A stretch of 64,000 nucleotides of DNA. It comes from Synergistaceae bacterium (GTDB lineage Bacteria; Synergistota; Synergistia; Synergistales; Aminobacteriaceae). Made by a program: the position numbers and the translations under genes. The stretch's first letter is position 1. Each line of letters begins with the position of its first letter. Below the pieces are notes generated by a model that did no database searches, was not told where the DNA came from, and worked only from the letters and a program-made list of their open reading frames with translations. Below, piece by piece: positions 1 to 8,346 of this stretch. The stretch is from positions 1-64,000 of the forward strand of contig JAHDKT010000044.1 in NCBI GenBank assembly GCA_018436725.1. Direction: 5' to 3'.

Positions 1-424
1 CGACAAGAGCATCGACCAGTACACCCGCTCCGGCTCGGCCCCCGGCAAGAGCTGCGCGATCGGCGAGATCCCCGTCGCCATCGGCTACCTGCACGATCTG
101 ATCAAGCTCAAGGTCGAGAACGCGCCCATCGAGATCGCCCTTCCCTCGGACGGCACCGGCTTCGAGACTGCTGCGATGTCGCTTGTGAAGGACGGTCCGG
201 ACCCAGTCAACGCGAAGAAGCTCTACGACTGGATGCTCGGCCAGACCGCCATGGACATCATCGCCGGATGGTACGTCATCCCGCTCAGCTCGAAAGCCTC
301 CCCGATCGACACCGGCTACTCCTTCGAGAAGATGACGCTCGTCGACCAGAACGACGTCTGGGACGCCGCAAACAAGGCACGTCTGCTGGAACGCTGGAAC
401 AAGGAGATCGGCTCCGCCAGGTAG
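1..424 (+). CDS. Ferric-iron-type ABC transporter substrate-binding protein (3' part only)
   Basis: This is the C-terminal 140 residues of a periplasmic binding protein of the AfuA/FbpA type; the gene begins outside the window and reads in frame from base 2 to a TAG at 422-424. The fragment carries a GEIPVAIGYLHD segment (about residues 22-33) and a C-lobe ending typical of this family. It would capture the ligand in the periplasm and deliver it to the permease encoded next. Permease and ATPase genes follow on the same strand, so this is the first visible gene of a three-gene importer. Iron(III) is the best guess; relatives bind phosphonates, thiamine or polyamines, so the ligand is not settled by sequence. 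Confidence 0.85.
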   Translation, partial: DKSIDQYTRSGSAPGKSCAIGEIPVAIGYLHDLIKLKVENAPIEIALPSDGTGFETAAMSLVKDGPDPVNAKKLYDWMLGQTAMDIIAGWYVIPLSSKASPIDTGYSFEKMTLVDQNDVWDAANKARLLERWNKEIGSAR

Positions 425-446
425 CATCCGCCGCACTGTGAAAATA

Positions 447-484
447 CGAAGGGGCTCCCAAGGGGGCTCCTTCGCCTTTTCTTC
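447..484 (+). terminator. Hairpin with T-rich tail between binding protein and permease
   Basis: An inverted repeat with arms CGAAGG/CCTTCG, extended inward by G-C and G-U pairs, is followed by CCTTTTCTTC. It lies between the binding-protein stop and the permease start, so it probably reduces read-through and lets the binding protein be made in excess. It could instead be a full terminator if the permease has its own promoter, but I see none in the short gap. Confidence 0.6.
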
Positions 485-511
485 AAACGCAATGGAAAGG
501 AGGAGAGGAAA

Positions 512-2713
512 ATTCCTTCGAAAAGATTTCTCTCGTTGTTTCTGTCCGTTCTTCTTTTCGCAACGCTACTTTTTTGGATGAACAACGCGCTTACAGGCTC
601 CTTCCAGTCGATCGCGGAAAATCACTACCGTAAATCGGCCGTCGCCGCGATGGGGTCGGTGCCTTCAAACGACGACGCCGTTTCCGGTTGGCTCCGCCGT
701 ATTGCTCCCTCTTCGGGCGATTTCGCCCTGATCTTCCTCAAGGGCTTCCCCGAGGACGAGGAGGGAATGAAGGTCTTCGCAGGCGCTCCCGAACTCGAAG
801 CATTCTTTGAAATGCACCGGGAAAGCGACGCCTTCCGCAAGGGGATCGAAAGCAGCATGTACGACGAGATCTTCCAGCCCGCCGAGCGCCTCCAGTTCGC
901 CGGCGAAGAGCGGCGCATTCTCTTCGCCCCGGCCCACGACGGCGAGACGGGCGATGTGACCGGCACAGCGGTCTTTCTTTTCGAACCCGCAGGCTTCGAC
1001 AAGTTTCTCGTCCTCATGAGAGGGCTCTTCATTCTGGCCCTCGTCATCTTCACCGCTGTCTCCGCCGTGGCAAGTTACAGCCGCGACCCCGTTCTCGGGT
1101 ACGTCATCCTCGGCCTCTTCGCTATCGTCGGCGTCTTCGTCGCCTACCCGCTCTTCGAGGCCGTCCGACTCTCCTTCATCCAGGACGGGAAGTTCACGCT
1201 CGACACGTGGAAGTCCATCCTGACCGCACGGCAGTACCTCACCGCCCTGCAGGGAAGCATCACGCTCGGCGTCTTCACCGCAACGGCTTCCACCATCGTC
1301 GGCTTCCTCTTCGCCTTTGTCATCTCCAGGACCGGGATCGGCGGAAAGAAGTTCTTCTCCGCAATGGCGACGCTCCCGATCATCTCGCCCCCCTTCTCCC
1401 TGACGCTCTCGATCATCCTTCTCTTCGGCAACAACGGCCTTATCACAAAGAGGATACTCGCGCTCGAAGGATTCAGCATCTACGGGCTCGGCGGACTGAC
1501 GCTGGTACAGACCATGGGGATGTTCCCCATCGCCTTTCTCACCATGATCGGCGTTCTGGAAGCCATCGACTCCACCCTGGAAGACGCGGCGATGAACCTC
1601 CGCGCCACCAAGTGGGAAACCTTCAGAACCGTCACCTTCCCGCTCGCGGTCCCGGGGCTGTTGAGCGCGTGGCTGCTCGTCTTCACGAATTCGCTTGCCG
1701 ACTTCGCCAACCCGCTGATCCTCGCGGGGAGCTTCCGCGTCCTCTCGGTTGAGTCGTACATGGAGGTCACCGGGATGAACCGGCTCGGTCACGGCGCGGC
1801 GCTCTCGCTGCTCCTTCTGCTGCCGACGCTCTCGGCGTTCCTCGTCCAGCGCTACTGGGTGAGCAGGAAGTCGTACGTCACCGTGACGGGCAAGCCGTCG
1901 GGGAGGATGACCGATCTTGTCTCCCCGGGGCTGAAAAAAGTCCTCGTCGCGCTGATGTGCCTCATCGTCCTCTTCCTTCTGAGCCTCTACGGCACCATCA
2001 TCGCAGGGTGCTTCGTGAAGAACTGGGGCATCGACTACTCCTTCAGCCTTGAGAACATCCGGGAGGCGTTCGAGCGCGGATGGAGCGTCCTGCTGGACAC
2101 GCTGACCCTCGCCGGGGCGGCCACACCCATCGCAGGCCTGCTCGCCATGATCACGGCTCTCGTGCTCGCCAGAAAGAAGTTCCCCGGCAAGCGGCTGCTC
2201 GATATGCTCATCCTGACGCCCTTCGCCCTTCCCGGAACGCTGGTCGGTATCAGCTACATCCTCGCCTTCAACAAGGCCCCGCTCATCCTCGTCGGGACGG
2301 GCGCCATCATCGTCATCAGCTACGTCATCCGAGAGCTGCCGGTGGGGGTCGAAGCGGGCATCGCCTCGCTGAAACAGATCGACCCGGCGATCGAGGAGGC
2401 CGCTGCGGACCTCGGGGCGGACACGCCCACTGTCTTCCGCACCATCGTCCTCCCGCTCATCAGGCCCGCCTTCATCTCGAGTCTGTCGTACACCTTCGTC
2501 CGCTCCATGACGGCGGTCAGCGCGGTCATCTTCCTTATCTCCGCCAGGTGGTACCACCTCACCGTGCTGATCTACAACTTCTCCGAGAACCTGCGCTTCG
2601 GCCTTGCCAGCGTTTTGGCGAGCACGCTCATCGTCATCGTGCTCCTGACGTTCGGCCTCCTCCGTCTTCTGGTTCGGAAGAACGAAAACCTCGCGAAGAC
2701 CATGAGTCTCTAA
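512..2713 (+). CDS. Iron-type ABC transporter permease, two fused permease domains with an extra N-terminal extracytoplasmic domain
   Basis: This inner-membrane permease has both transport domains in one chain. Each has the cytoplasmic EAA loop that docks the ATPase: one around EAIDSTLEDAAMNLRA and one around AIEEAAADLGAD. About 733 residues is long for an FbpB-type fused permease (usually about 500-560). The excess is N-terminal: one membrane segment (about residues 8-25), then about 140 soluble residues before the next membrane segment near 168, probably facing the periplasm. The start is unusual. A strong AAAGGAGG at 496-503 lies 8 nt before an in-frame ATT at 512, whereas the next usable start, TTG at 536, has no ribosome site. 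I prefer ATT; TTG at 536 is the alternative. It is followed 12 nt later by the ATPase gene. Confidence 0.85.
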   Translation: MPSKRFLSLFLSVLLFATLLFWMNNALTGSFQSIAENHYRKSAVAAMGSVPSNDDAVSGWLRRIAPSSGDFALIFLKGFPEDEEGMKVFAGAPELEAFFEMHRESDAFRKGIESSMYDEIFQPAERLQFAGEERRILFAPAHDGETGDVTGTAVFLFEPAGFDKFLVLMRGLFILALVIFTAVSAVASYSRDPVLGYVILGLFAIVGVFVAYPLFEAVRLSFIQDGKFTLDTWKSILTARQYLTALQGSITLGVFTATASTIVGFLFAFVISRTGIGGKKFFSAMATLPIISPPFSLTLSIILLFGNNGLITKRILALEGFSIYGLGGLTLVQTMGMFPIAFLTMIGVLEAIDSTLEDAAMNLRATKWETFRTVTFPLAVPGLLSAWLLVFTNSLADFANPLILAGSFRVLSVESYMEVTGMNRLGHGAALSLLLLLPTLSAFLVQRYWVSRKSYVTVTGKPSGRMTDLVSPGLKKVLVALMCLIVLFLLSLYGTIIAGCFVKNWGIDYSFSLENIREAFERGWSVLLDTLTLAGAATPIAGLLAMITALVLARKKFPGKRLLDMLILTPFALPGTLVGISYILAFNKAPLILVGTGAIIVISYVIRELPVGVEAGIASLKQIDPAIEEAAADLGADTPTVFRTIVLPLIRPAFISSLSYTFVRSMTAVSAVIFLISARWYHLTVLIYNFSENLRFGLASVLASTLIVIVLLTFGLLRLLVRKNENLAKTMSL

Positions 2714-2725
2714 GGTGGGATAGTT

Positions 2726-3823
2726 ATGGACATCCAATCGAAATCAGTCACACTCGAACAGGTAAGCAAGATATTCAAGGACCCGCAGTCGGGAAAGGAC
2801 GTGCATGCCGTCGACGGCGCCGACTTCGTCATCGCACCGGGAGAGCTGGTCACGCTGCTCGGTCCGTCCGGGTGCGGCAAGACGACGACGCTCCGCATGA
2901 TCGCGGGGTTCGAACTGCCGACGAAGGGGAAGATCCGCATCGGCGCCGAAGACATCACCTTCCTCCCTCCCAACAAACGGGATACGGCGATGGTCTTCCA
3001 GAGCTACGGACTCTTCCCGCACATGAACGTCTTCGACAACGTGGCCTACGGTCTGCGCCTGCGAAAAATCCCGGAGGACGCAATCTCGGAGAAGGTCATG
3101 CGCTTCCTCGGCATGGTGGGGCTCGACACGCTCGCCAAGCGCCCCCCGTCCCGCCTTTCCGGAGGCCAGCAGCAGCGCGTGGCCCTTGCGCGCTCCCTCA
3201 TTGTGGAGCCCGCCGTCCTGCTGCTCGACGAACCGCTCTCCAATCTCGACGCGCTGCTCCGCGAGCAGATGCGCGTGGAGATCCGCCGTATCCAGAAGTC
3301 GCTCGGGATCACCGCCGCATACGTTACCCACGACCGGGTGGAGGCGATGAGCCTCTCCGACAGGATCATCGTCATGAACAAGGGGAAGATCGTGCAGATA
3401 GGCACGCCGCACCAGGTCTACCGCGACCCGGTGGACGCCTTCGTCGCGGGTTTCATCGGCAAGGTGGCCTTCTTCCCCGCGGAGGTACGGGGCATCGACG
3501 AAGTCTGCACGGTCGACGTCAGGGGAAAGACCTTCCGTCTTCCGCGCTTCTCGGAAGAGCTGAAAGGCGCGCAGCGCGCCCTTGTCATGTGCCGCCCCGA
3601 GTCGCTCACTCTGCTTCCTCCGGGAGAGGGCATCCTCGACGGCCGCGTCACCACCAACGTCTACCTTGGGCACAGCATCGAGTCGTTCGTCGCCACGGAG
3701 ATGGGAGAGATCCTCGTACAGGTGGACAATCCCGATGCACGGCGCGTCTTCGGAGAGGGAGAAGCTGTCTCCGTCTCTTTCATCCCGGAACTGACAAAAG
3801 CGCTGCCTGCCGGGGAGCAGTAA
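2726..3823 (+). CDS. fbpC: Iron/spermidine-type ABC transporter ATP-binding protein
   Basis: The cytoplasmic ATPase of the importer, 365 residues, is a normal length for the FbpC/PotA group. Visible motifs are Walker A GPSGCGKTT (about residues 46-54), a Q-loop region MVFQSYGLF, signature LSGGQQQR, Walker B VLLLDEPLSNLD and an H-loop VTHDRVEAM, followed by a C-terminal TOBE-like region of about 130 residues that in this group helps set regulation or substrate coupling. A GGTGG ribosome site precedes the ATG. It is the last gene of the operon and is followed by a strong terminator. Confidence 0.9.
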   Translation: MDIQSKSVTLEQVSKIFKDPQSGKDVHAVDGADFVIAPGELVTLLGPSGCGKTTTLRMIAGFELPTKGKIRIGAEDITFLPPNKRDTAMVFQSYGLFPHMNVFDNVAYGLRLRKIPEDAISEKVMRFLGMVGLDTLAKRPPSRLSGGQQQRVALARSLIVEPAVLLLDEPLSNLDALLREQMRVEIRRIQKSLGITAAYVTHDRVEAMSLSDRIIVMNKGKIVQIGTPHQVYRDPVDAFVAGFIGKVAFFPAEVRGIDEVCTVDVRGKTFRLPRFSEELKGAQRALVMCRPESLTLLPPGEGILDGRVTTNVYLGHSIESFVATEMGEILVQVDNPDARRVFGEGEAVSVSFIPELTKALPAGEQ

Positions 3824-3840
3824 TCGTTCAAAGATATACA

Positions 3841-3878
3841 AAGCGGAGCCCCGGAAAAACCCCGGGACTCCGCTTTTT
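3841..3878 (+). terminator. Rho-independent terminator after the iron-type ABC operon
   Basis: Arms AAGCGGAG and CTCCGCTT, with an inner CCC/GGG stem and an A-rich loop, are followed by TTTTT. It closes the plus-strand operon and may also act for the convergent DUF1254 gene, although the T-run on the minus strand is weak. Confidence 0.8.
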
Positions 3879-3908
3879 GTGTGCACATCGTCAAAAACCG
3901 GGCTTTCG

Positions 3909-5303
3909 TCACTCCGCTTTTCGGATCACCGGCGGCGCATACAGCGGATCGAGAGCGCGCTCATGGGGCAGGTACATCCGCAACGTCAGCGAGAAGGGGC
4001 CGTCCGGCGTGGGAAGCCAGTTCCTCTCCTTCTCCCCGCCCGGCGAAGTCTTGCTGAAGTAGAGCTCCAGGGAGCCATCCTCACCGAACGTCAGCCCCTC
4101 CGTACGGTCGCCGATGGAGTACCGGCCGATCGGGTTTTCAACCATCAGCTGCTCCGGAAGGTTGTACATGGTGATGGACCAGAACGCATCGACTGGCGGT
4201 ATCTCATCCTTCTCGAACCGGAGAACATACGAGTGCTTCGAAGCGTCGAACAGCTCGCCGTCCGCATCGAGATTGCCGGTAGGATAGTATGCCTCTTCGA
4301 GGTCGTTCCCGTACAACCCCATACGCGCAGCTCCGGCGCGGACGAGATAGAGCCCCTGCATCTGCTCCCTGTTCCCGAAAATACGTCTGGTAAGCACCCA
4401 TCCGTTCTTTCTCTCTCCGAGAATCTCCCGGGAGGCCTCGATCTGCTTGATCGCGGACGTAATTCCCGCTTCGATCGCGGCGCGAATCTCCGGACCGAAA
4501 TTATCGGCGTTAAAGTAAAATCCGGGGCCGATGCCAATGGCGCCGAAACGCTCGATCAGTTCCTCTTCCGAAGGATGGACCTTCAGCTGGCCAAGAAGAA
4601 AGTTGAAGTAGTTGATGAAATGGACGGATTCAGCGGCAGGCTGCAGATAGAGCGGAAAGACGTCCATCGGGGAAGGCGCGGGCGGAGCGACTCCCAGAAA
4701 ACCGCTCAGCGGCTCGACATCGTACCGGCTCTGAATGGCGTGCACATTCTCCAGGTCCTCCGGTCCTTCAAGCGCAGTCCGTACCAGGCAGAGGACGAAA
4801 TTGCCCTCCGACCGGAAGACCTCGTTCACTCCGGCAGGTTTTTCACCGTTCCATTCCGGACCCGCGACCATGAACACGCCGCCTCTTGTCCCGGTCGTCC
4901 GGACGCCGGTGTAGGCGAAGTTATGCGTATACATATCCACAAACTGGAATGAATAATAGCGGTCGGTTATCGGAGGAATATGCAGCACCATCGGCTCCGC
5001 CCTCAGATCCAGCCAGAGCGTGGAGTACAGCGTATCGTTGTTCGGACGGACAATATCCTTATATTCGGGCCCCATGATCTCCGTTGCGTGCTTGAAACGG
5101 TTGAAACGATCCGGGCTGATCGCCTGAACCTGCATCGTCCTGTAGTTCTCAAGCATCGGGTACGCGAAGATATACGCTTCCTCGGCAAGCGCGCGGGCTT
5201 CGTTGGAGTTCTCCGTGCTGTTCGTCAGGGAACATCCTGAGAGCGGCAGAAGGAGCACCGCAAAAAGAAACAGATACCACGTCAGTCCTTTCCGTTTTTT
5301 CAT
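3909..5303 (-). CDS. DUF1254/DUF1214 domain lipoprotein, copy A
   Basis: This 464-residue exported lipoprotein has a positively charged N-terminus, a hydrophobic segment and lipobox LSGC (Cys near residue 24). The N-terminal half holds the DUF1254 region (AYIFAYPMLENYRTM, then RPNNDTLYSTLWLDLRAEP), and the C-terminal half holds DUF1214 (PPVDAFWSITMYN and the closing NWLPTPDGPFSLTLRMYLP). The biochemical role of these domains is not established; members are widespread envelope proteins. Copy B, the same length with the same domain order, lies immediately upstream on the same strand. Each copy has its own promoter and terminator, pointing to tandem duplication of a single-gene unit. Confidence 0.85.
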   Translation of the reverse strand: MKKRKGLTWYLFLFAVLLLPLSGCSLTNSTENSNEARALAEEAYIFAYPMLENYRTMQVQAISPDRFNRFKHATEIMGPEYKDIVRPNNDTLYSTLWLDLRAEPMVLHIPPITDRYYSFQFVDMYTHNFAYTGVRTTGTRGGVFMVAGPEWNGEKPAGVNEVFRSEGNFVLCLVRTALEGPEDLENVHAIQSRYDVEPLSGFLGVAPPAPSPMDVFPLYLQPAAESVHFINYFNFLLGQLKVHPSEEELIERFGAIGIGPGFYFNADNFGPEIRAAIEAGITSAIKQIEASREILGERKNGWVLTRRIFGNREQMQGLYLVRAGAARMGLYGNDLEEAYYPTGNLDADGELFDASKHSYVLRFEKDEIPPVDAFWSITMYNLPEQLMVENPIGRYSIGDRTEGLTFGEDGSLELYFSKTSPGGEKERNWLPTPDGPFSLTLRMYLPHERALDPLYAPPVIRKAE

Positions 5304-5363
5304 AGTAATCTTCCTTTCTTGTTGCTCTCCCCCAGGATAGAGGTCTGCTGAGGTCGGTAAAAA

Positions 5364-5403
5364 TACGTAGCTCCATTGTATCAGAAAAACAGATTTTCAG
5401 GCA
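5364..5403 (-). promoter_or_regulatory. Extended -10 promoter with downstream TACGTA element, copy A
   Basis: On the minus strand TGATACAAT (5375-5383) forms an extended -10 box about 70 nt upstream of DUF1254 copy A. A palindromic TACGTA (5364-5369) sits just downstream, followed by a T-rich stretch. The same arrangement occurs before copy B. The -35 region is poor, as expected for an extended -10 promoter. Confidence 0.55.
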
Positions 5404-5558
5404 TAAATTCGGCCCCAAAAACATGCGACCAAAACCCTCCAACTGAAGAGTCGACTCCGGAGGTCGGTTGTTTATGCAAAGCGATCTCCAAGCAACCGAT
5501 GAAGCGATTCCTCGGAACCCTTCGCTCGCATTTTTGCCCGGAATGAGATCCGGCATTG

Positions 5559-5594
5559 AAAAAGAGAGAGCCTCCTGATCAGGGAGGCTCTCTC
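5559..5594 (-). terminator. Terminator after DUF1254 copy B
   Basis: A perfect 12-bp stem, GAGAGAGCCTCC/GGAGGCTCTCTC, gives TTTTTC at its end when read on the minus strand, about 15 nt after the stop codon of copy B. The rest of the 305-bp gap 5304-5608 holds the copy A promoter and no supported gene. Confidence 0.85.
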
Positions 5595-5608
5595 CGGATA
5601 TCGCTTTT

Positions 5609-7003
5609 TCAGCGCACTTTTCGTAAAGGAGGCGGCACATAGTGCGGCGGGATCGCGTCCTGTTTCGGCAGGTACATCCGAAGCGTCAGCGAGAATGGGC
5701 CGTCGGGGGCGGGAAGCCAGTTTCCCTCCCTCGACTCGCCGGGGGATTCCTTGGAGAGATATAACGTCAGCGAGCCGTCGGCGCCATAGACAAGCGAAGG
5801 GCTCTTGCTTCCAAGAGAGTACCTGTCCAGCGGATTCTGTACCAGCGCCTGATCAGGCAGCGAGTACATTGTGATCGACCAGAATGCGTCGACGGGGGGC
5901 AGTTCCTCCTTTGCGAAGGTGAGAGCGTATGAACGCGTTGAGGCGTCCAGAACGTCGCCGTCCTCATCAAGATTCGCGGTCAGGTAAGAGACCTCTTCAG
6001 CGTCGTCGCCGTAGAGCATCGCCTTGGCGGCTCCGGCCCTGACGAGATAAAGCCCTTGTAAGCGCTCCCTGTCACCGAAGATCTGCCTGAAGATCGTCCA
6101 GCCGTTTCTCTCCTCGTGAAGCAGCGACTGAGACTCGCCGATCTGTTCAAGCGCAGAGGCGATCCCGTCGTCGATCGCATCCCGTATCGTGGCATCAAAA
6201 TCGTTCGCATTGAAATAGAATGACGGACCGATTCCCACAAGGCCGAAACGCTCGAACAGCGGCTCTTCGGAGGGATGCATCTTCGCCTGCCCCATCAGGA
6301 AGTTCAGATAGGAGATGAAGTGAACAGAATCCGCGGCGATCTTCACGTACAGCGGAAAGACTTCCGAAGGAGTCGCCTCGGGGGGCGGAGTCCCGAGAAA
6401 CTTACTCAGAGGCTCAAGCGTGTACTCCTGCTGAATCGCACGCACGTTCGGCAGGTCATCCGGGCCGTTGAGAGCCGTACGGCCGAAACAGAGTACAAAG
6501 TTCCCTTCGGACTGGAAGAGAGCATCGACAGTACGAGGCGTCTTCCCGTTCCACTCGGGACCGGCGATCAGGAAAACCCCTCCAGACGAACCGATAGTCC
6601 TGGCCCCGACGTAGGCGAAGTTGCTGGTATAGAGGTCGACGAACTGGAACGAATAATAGCGGTCCGGGAGAGGCGGCACCGTGAGCACCATGGGCTCGGC
6701 CCGAAGATCGAGCCAGGCGGTCGAGGAAAGCGTGTCGTTATGAGGCCGAAGCGCATTAATATCCTCCGGGCCAAGAAGTTCCGTAGAGTGAACGAACCGG
6801 TTGAAATTGCCCGAAGTGATGGCCTGCACCTGCATCGTTCTGTAGTTTTCCAGCATAGGATAGGCGAAGATATACGCCTCCTCCGAAAGAGCGCGCGCCT
6901 CTTCGTAGCTGTTCGTCCGGCCCGAAAGAGAACACCCGGAGAGCGGCAGGATGAAAATCGCTATCAAGAACGAATACCAGAGTATTTTCTTCTTGCTCTC
7001 CAC
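5609..7003 (-). CDS. DUF1254/DUF1214 domain lipoprotein, copy B
   Basis: This paralogue of the neighbouring lipoprotein has a hydrophobic N-terminus ending in lipobox LSGC, a DUF1254 region with AYIFAYPMLENYRTM and RPHNDTLSSTAWLDLRAEP, and a DUF1214 region with PPVDAFWSITMYS and NWLPAPDGPFSLTLRMYLP. I place the start at a GTG (7003) because AAGGGAG lies 8 nt upstream and the resulting 464 residues match copy A exactly in length; a GTG at 7021 is in frame but lacks a ribosome site. It is predicted to be lipid-anchored in the envelope. Its enzymatic function, if any, is unknown. Confidence 0.85.
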   Translation of the reverse strand: MESKKKILWYSFLIAIFILPLSGCSLSGRTNSYEEARALSEEAYIFAYPMLENYRTMQVQAITSGNFNRFVHSTELLGPEDINALRPHNDTLSSTAWLDLRAEPMVLTVPPLPDRYYSFQFVDLYTSNFAYVGARTIGSSGGVFLIAGPEWNGKTPRTVDALFQSEGNFVLCFGRTALNGPDDLPNVRAIQQEYTLEPLSKFLGTPPPEATPSEVFPLYVKIAADSVHFISYLNFLMGQAKMHPSEEPLFERFGLVGIGPSFYFNANDFDATIRDAIDDGIASALEQIGESQSLLHEERNGWTIFRQIFGDRERLQGLYLVRAGAAKAMLYGDDAEEVSYLTANLDEDGDVLDASTRSYALTFAKEELPPVDAFWSITMYSLPDQALVQNPLDRYSLGSKSPSLVYGADGSLTLYLSKESPGESREGNWLPAPDGPFSLTLRMYLPKQDAIPPHYVPPPLRKVR

Positions 7004-7066
7004 GGCCAATGCTCCCTTCACGTCAAGATGGGCACGGTAAACTACGCGCCTTCCGATCCGTAAAAT

Positions 7067-7110
7067 TACGTACCTGGACGTATTGTACCAGAAAAAGTGT
7101 CGAATGGGAA
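7067..7110 (-). promoter_or_regulatory. Extended -10 promoter with downstream TACGTA element, copy B
   Basis: TGGTACAAT (7082-7090, minus strand) is an extended -10 box, followed by TACGTA (7067-7072) and a T-rich stretch, mirroring the copy A promoter. An A/T-rich tract further upstream (7121-7145) could serve as an UP-like element. The 290-bp gap up to 7293 otherwise holds only the terminator of the next gene. Confidence 0.55.
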
Positions 7111-7219
7111 AGGGGGAAATTTTTTATTTTTCTATTTTTACAGGAGTTTTTCCTGGAAAGAAAAAGCAGCCAAACGCTCCTTTTCTTTCTGACGCCCCTT
7201 CACCTTTCGCCGAAAGACA

Positions 7220-7260
7220 AGAACTCCCCGGCGTTGCTTCTTGCAACGCCGGGGAGTTCT
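7220..7260 (-). terminator. Terminator after the TAXI TRAP operon
   Basis: A perfect 18-bp stem (7220-7237 with 7243-7260) with a TTCTT loop, followed on the minus strand by TTGTCTTTC, lies about 35 nt after the binding-protein stop codon. Confidence 0.75.
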
Positions 7261-7293
7261 CTTTAACCGCATGACGGTTGATTACGAACGGTG

Positions 7294-8259
7294 TTACTTC
7301 AGGATTCCGGCCTCTTTAAAGTAGCGCAACGCGCCGGGGTGGTACGGAATGAGCATCTCCTCGGAAGGAGCCACGAGATCGGGGCCGAACTGCCGCACAG
7401 CCGCGGCCACGGCACGGACATCATCCGCGTTCTCGTAGAGGTATTTGGTCATCTGGTAGACGAGATCCTCGGGAACGTCTATCCGGGTGATGATGAGGTC
7501 TGCCGGGTCGCCGCACGTCTCGACTTCGTAAAACTGGTTCGGATAGGTTCCCGCCGGAAGCACTCTCTTGGATACGAACGGGTTGATCTTTTTCAGACTC
7601 TGGTAGCCTGCGTCGTCGATCGGAAGGATAACGACCTTGTCGGTCACCATGAGCTCGCTGATTGCCGAGGCGCCGGGAGTGAATCCAAGGATCGCGCCCT
7701 GAATCAGGCCGTCCTGCATCATGTCGACCGCCTGGCTCGCCTCGACGTACTCGGGTGTCATATCGTCATAGGTCAGGCCGTAGGCCGCCAGAATCTCGCG
7801 CGCGTCAAGCTCTCCGCCGCTGCCGACCGGACCGACGGCGACACGCTTGCCCCGGAAGTCCGCAATCGAAGTAATCCCGGAATCCTTCAGCGCGAGCACC
7901 TGCTTCGCATCGAACATCACGCCCCCCGTAAGCGCCCGAAGCCACGTATGGGGCTCCTTGTACTTCTCGATCCCGTTATACGCACGGTACGCCTCGTTCG
8001 CCCTGCACACCGCGACCTCGATGTCCTCGGTTCTGATCATGTCGATGTTCTGAACCGCGCCGGCTGTGGCGATAGCCACGGCCTTCATGTCCTTGATATT
8101 GGCGTTCCAAATCTTCGCCATCGCCATTCCCACCGGGTAGTTCATTCCACCGACGCCTGCGGTCCCCATTGTGATATGGGTCACGGCAAGAGCACCCCCC
8201 GTGAAAACAAAAAGTGAAACCAACGCTATTGCTGCTACGATCATTTTCCGGTTTTTCAT
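7294..8259 (-). CDS. TRAP transporter solute receptor, TAXI family
   Basis: This 321-residue periplasmic binding protein begins with a clear signal peptide (MKNRKM, a hydrophobic core, then cleavage near GGALA-V). It then shows the TAXI-family opening ITMGTAGVGGMNYPVG and internal VAVGPVGSGGELDAREIL. TAXI receptors deliver ligands such as glutamate, 2-oxoglutarate or other carboxylates to a fused 4TM/12TM permease, which is exactly the gene upstream on the same strand (87 nt gap). Unlike the other TRAP systems here, the receptor is encoded after the permease. The ligand cannot be named from sequence. Confidence 0.9.
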   Translation of the reverse strand: MKNRKMIVAAIALVSLFVFTGGALAVTHITMGTAGVGGMNYPVGMAMAKIWNANIKDMKAVAIATAGAVQNIDMIRTEDIEVAVCRANEAYRAYNGIEKYKEPHTWLRALTGGVMFDAKQVLALKDSGITSIADFRGKRVAVGPVGSGGELDAREILAAYGLTYDDMTPEYVEASQAVDMMQDGLIQGAILGFTPGASAISELMVTDKVVILPIDDAGYQSLKKINPFVSKRVLPAGTYPNQFYEVETCGDPADLIITRIDVPEDLVYQMTKYLYENADDVRAVAAAVRQFGPDLVAPSEEMLIPYHPGALRYFKEAGILK

Positions 8260-8346
8260 TTTGTTTCATCCTCCTTGCGGGCTCTGAGCCCCTGATTTAG
8301 GATACGACTATACAACTGATGACACTTTCGTATGCGCGTTCCTGCC

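Noticed and set aside
665-2737. 690-codon open frame on the minus strand opposite the iron-type permease
   Set aside because: Very rich in Asp, Glu, Arg and Gly with no domain; it is the antiphase of a well-supported permease gene in high-G+C DNA and has no ribosome site.
2080-4062. 660-codon open frame on the plus strand overlapping permease and ATPase genes
   Set aside because: Runs across two supported genes in another frame and reads as Arg/Pro/His-rich noise.
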